Under the pieces are notes generated by a model, which saw only the letters and a program-made list of their open reading frames with translations, ran no database searches and was not told the DNA's origin. Source: Vibrio atlanticus (lineage in GTDB: Bacteria; Pseudomonadota; Gammaproteobacteria; Enterobacterales; Vibrionaceae). Taken from it: DNA of 64,000 nucleotides. The DNA lies in assembly GCF_024347315.1 (NCBI RefSeq), contig NZ_AP025461.1, forward strand, positions 186,001-250,000. Direction: 5' to 3'. The translations under genes were made by a program, and so were the position numbers. This document shows, piece by piece, positions 62,701-64,000 of this stretch (position 1 is its first letter; each line of letters opens with the position of its first letter).

Positions 62701-64000
62701 TTAAATTCTTACATCGTGGCGTTGGTCACGCCCCCAAACCAAATTGATGATCGCTCGTGAAGCAAAAATGCCCGTGAACATACTGGTTAGAAGGCCTAAG
62801 CCCAGTGTCAGAGCGAAGCCCTGAATCGGTCCATTACCAATGGTATATAGAGCCACAGCAACGATCATGGTGGTGACGTTAGCATCGAAAATAGAAGAGA
62901 ACGCACTGTCAAAACCACGATCGATGGAGCTAGCAAAGCTGCGGCCTTCTTTCATCTTGTCTCGAATACGTTCGAAGATAAGCACGTTAGTGTCCACCGC
63001 CATACCGACGGTCAGTACTAAGCCCGCAATACCTGGTAGAGTTAAAACCGCACCCGGTAGCAAGGCAATCAAACCAAACAATGTGGTCATGTTAACCACC
63101 AATGCACAGTTCGCAACCCAACCTAAGCGACGGTACCATAGCGCCATAAACGTTAGCGTAAGGCCAAGGCCAAGTGCCAAAGCAGCAAAGCCGTTAGTTA
63201 CGTTTTCCGCACCCAAAGATGGGCCAATGGTACGTTCTTCAATGATGGTCACTGGCGCAGTCAATGACCCCGCACGCAGCAGTAACGCAAGCTCTTGCGC
63301 TTCAGCCAAACTGCCAGCACCAGTAATTCTGAAACGACTACTCAGTTGAGACTGGATATTTGCCACACTGATCACTTCACTGTCTTGCTTGCTGTTGCCC
63401 GCTCTATCACGACTGTATTCGCTGTACACGGTTGCCATTGGCTTACCGATGTTATGGCGTGAAAACTCAGACATTTTCTTACCACCAGAAGAATCTAGGG
63501 TAATGTTTACTTCTGCGCTGCCCATCTCACCAATGCCACTACGAGCATCGATAATGTGTTCACCGCTCAATACTGCTTTGCGAGCGACAACGACACGGTT
63601 GCCATCTGTATCTTTTAGCGTTTGAGTATTGCGAGTTGCATTGTCGTACACCGAATAGAACGCTAGTGAAGCCGTAGCACCAATCACGTCTTTCGCTGCA
63701 GCAGGGTCTTGTACACCCGGTAACTCGATACGGATACGGCTTTCACCTTGGCGTTGAATCGATGCTTCTGTGATGCCTAATTCTTCAATACGGCTGCGCA
63801 TGATTTGCAGGTTTTGTTGAACGGTTAGATTGCGTAGCGTTCTTTGCTCTTCTTCAGACTGAGTTAACGTCAGTGACTTATCTGAACGATCACGTAGCCA
63901 ATGTGGGAACTGTTCACGAATCAGCTTTTGTGCTTTTTCGAAATCGGCGTCGGTACGGAAATCAAACTGAACTTGGTTGTTGACCACTTTACCGCGCGCA
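62701..64000 (-). CDS. secD: protein translocase subunit SecD (N-terminus outside window)
   Basis: About 433 residues of SecD are visible; the frame continues past the window end, so the first 150-180 residues are missing. The visible part holds RIRIELPGVQDPAAAKDVIGAT, IVEERTIGPSLG-like (here IIEERTIGPSLGAENV) and the membrane half with VGMAVDTNVLIFERIRDKMKEG. It makes a complex with SecF. An internal GTG at 63987 is not a real start. Confidence 0.94.
   Translation of the reverse strand, partial: ARGKVVNNQVQFDFRTDADFEKAQKLIREQFPHWLRDRSDKSLTLTQSEEEQRTLRNLTVQQNLQIMRSRIEELGITEASIQRQGESRIRIELPGVQDPAAAKDVIGATASLAFYSVYDNATRNTQTLKDTDGNRVVVARKAVLSGEHIIDARSGIGEMGSAEVNITLDSSGGKKMSEFSRHNIGKPMATVYSEYSRDRAGNSKQDSEVISVANIQSQLSSRFRITGAGSLAEAQELALLLRAGSLTAPVTIIEERTIGPSLGAENVTNGFAALALGLGLTLTFMALWYRRLGWVANCALVVNMTTLFGLIALLPGAVLTLPGIAGLVLTVGMAVDTNVLIFERIRDKMKEGRSFASSIDRGFDSAFSSIFDANVTTMIVAVALYTIGNGPIQGFALTLGLGLLTSMFTGIFASRAIINLVWGRDQRHDVRI

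Noticed and set aside
1..64000. tRNA or rRNA genes
   Set aside because: I saw no cloverleaf with conserved T-loop sequence and no rRNA stretches on either strand; a tRNAscan run would settle it.

Overview
The window looks like a chromosomal segment of a marine Vibrio, most likely of the Splendidus type and probably the secondary chromosome. The evidence is the gene content: NhaD antiporter, a mannitol mtlA-mtlD-mtlR cluster with nagB and yibL nearby, hdfR/maoP, a second-type secD-secF pair, a RpoE/ChrR photooxidative-stress operon, and small IS5-family/MITE elements with TAGGGCGTGTTGA-type ends. The species call is inference.

Layout. 1-7 kb: a truncated gene end, a TetR regulator, a MITE (912-1175), an AEC transporter, a WecH-like acyltransferase, an AraC regulator opposite a YHS protein, a START-domain protein, and two small membrane proteins including a MAPEG protein. 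7.08-7.40 kb: a CsrB-type regulatory RNA with about 17 GGA motifs, a strong terminator and a GacA/VarA-type box upstream. 7.4-13 kb: yjiHG, nhaD, a lipoprotein, and an alkylation-repair pair (Ogt and an Ada-AlkA fusion). 13.3-15.1 kb: hdfR and maoP, divergent. 15.6-21.1 kb: nagB, small unknown genes and the mannitol operon with CRP-like sites. 21.7-24 kb: an HTH-plus-nuclease-like protein, a nitroreductase and a small barrel-like protein. 24.3-27 kb: norVW with a sigma-54 promoter and NorR-type boxes but no norR. 27-33 kb: gltS, yibL, and a surface-glycan pair (SGNH acyltransferase and O-antigen ligase). 34.1-44.3 kb: a long collinear RpoE/ChrR operon (sigma factor, zinc anti-sigma, YbgA-like protein, photolyase, NTF2-like protein, SDR, flavin amine oxidase, DUF1365, cyclopropane synthase, DUF2878, chalcone-isomerase-like protein, DUF3833 lipoprotein). 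44.6-46.7 kb: small housekeeping genes. 46.8-53.7 kb: an accessory island. 53.9-60.4 kb: MalY-type lyase, OsmC, GFA, LysR/SDR/MFS/NemA module. 60.7-64 kb: rlmJ and secF-secD (secD cut by the window end).

The most interesting region is 46.8-53.7 kb. It encodes a C5-cytosine methyltransferase, a MORC/MutL-type GHKL ATPase, a histidine-kinase-like GHKL protein and a receiver-domain protein with a large unknown C-terminal half. An 883-bp IS5-family element (50030-50912, TA target duplication) sits between the two ATPase frames. Removing the element plus one TA joins them exactly in frame into one protein of 1007 residues. The ancestral system was therefore a three-gene methyltransferase / dual-ATPase / receiver locus, of the kind predicted for MORC-linked restriction-modification-like systems, and it carries no recognisable nuclease. 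The same IS family supplied the ends of the MITE at 912-1175.
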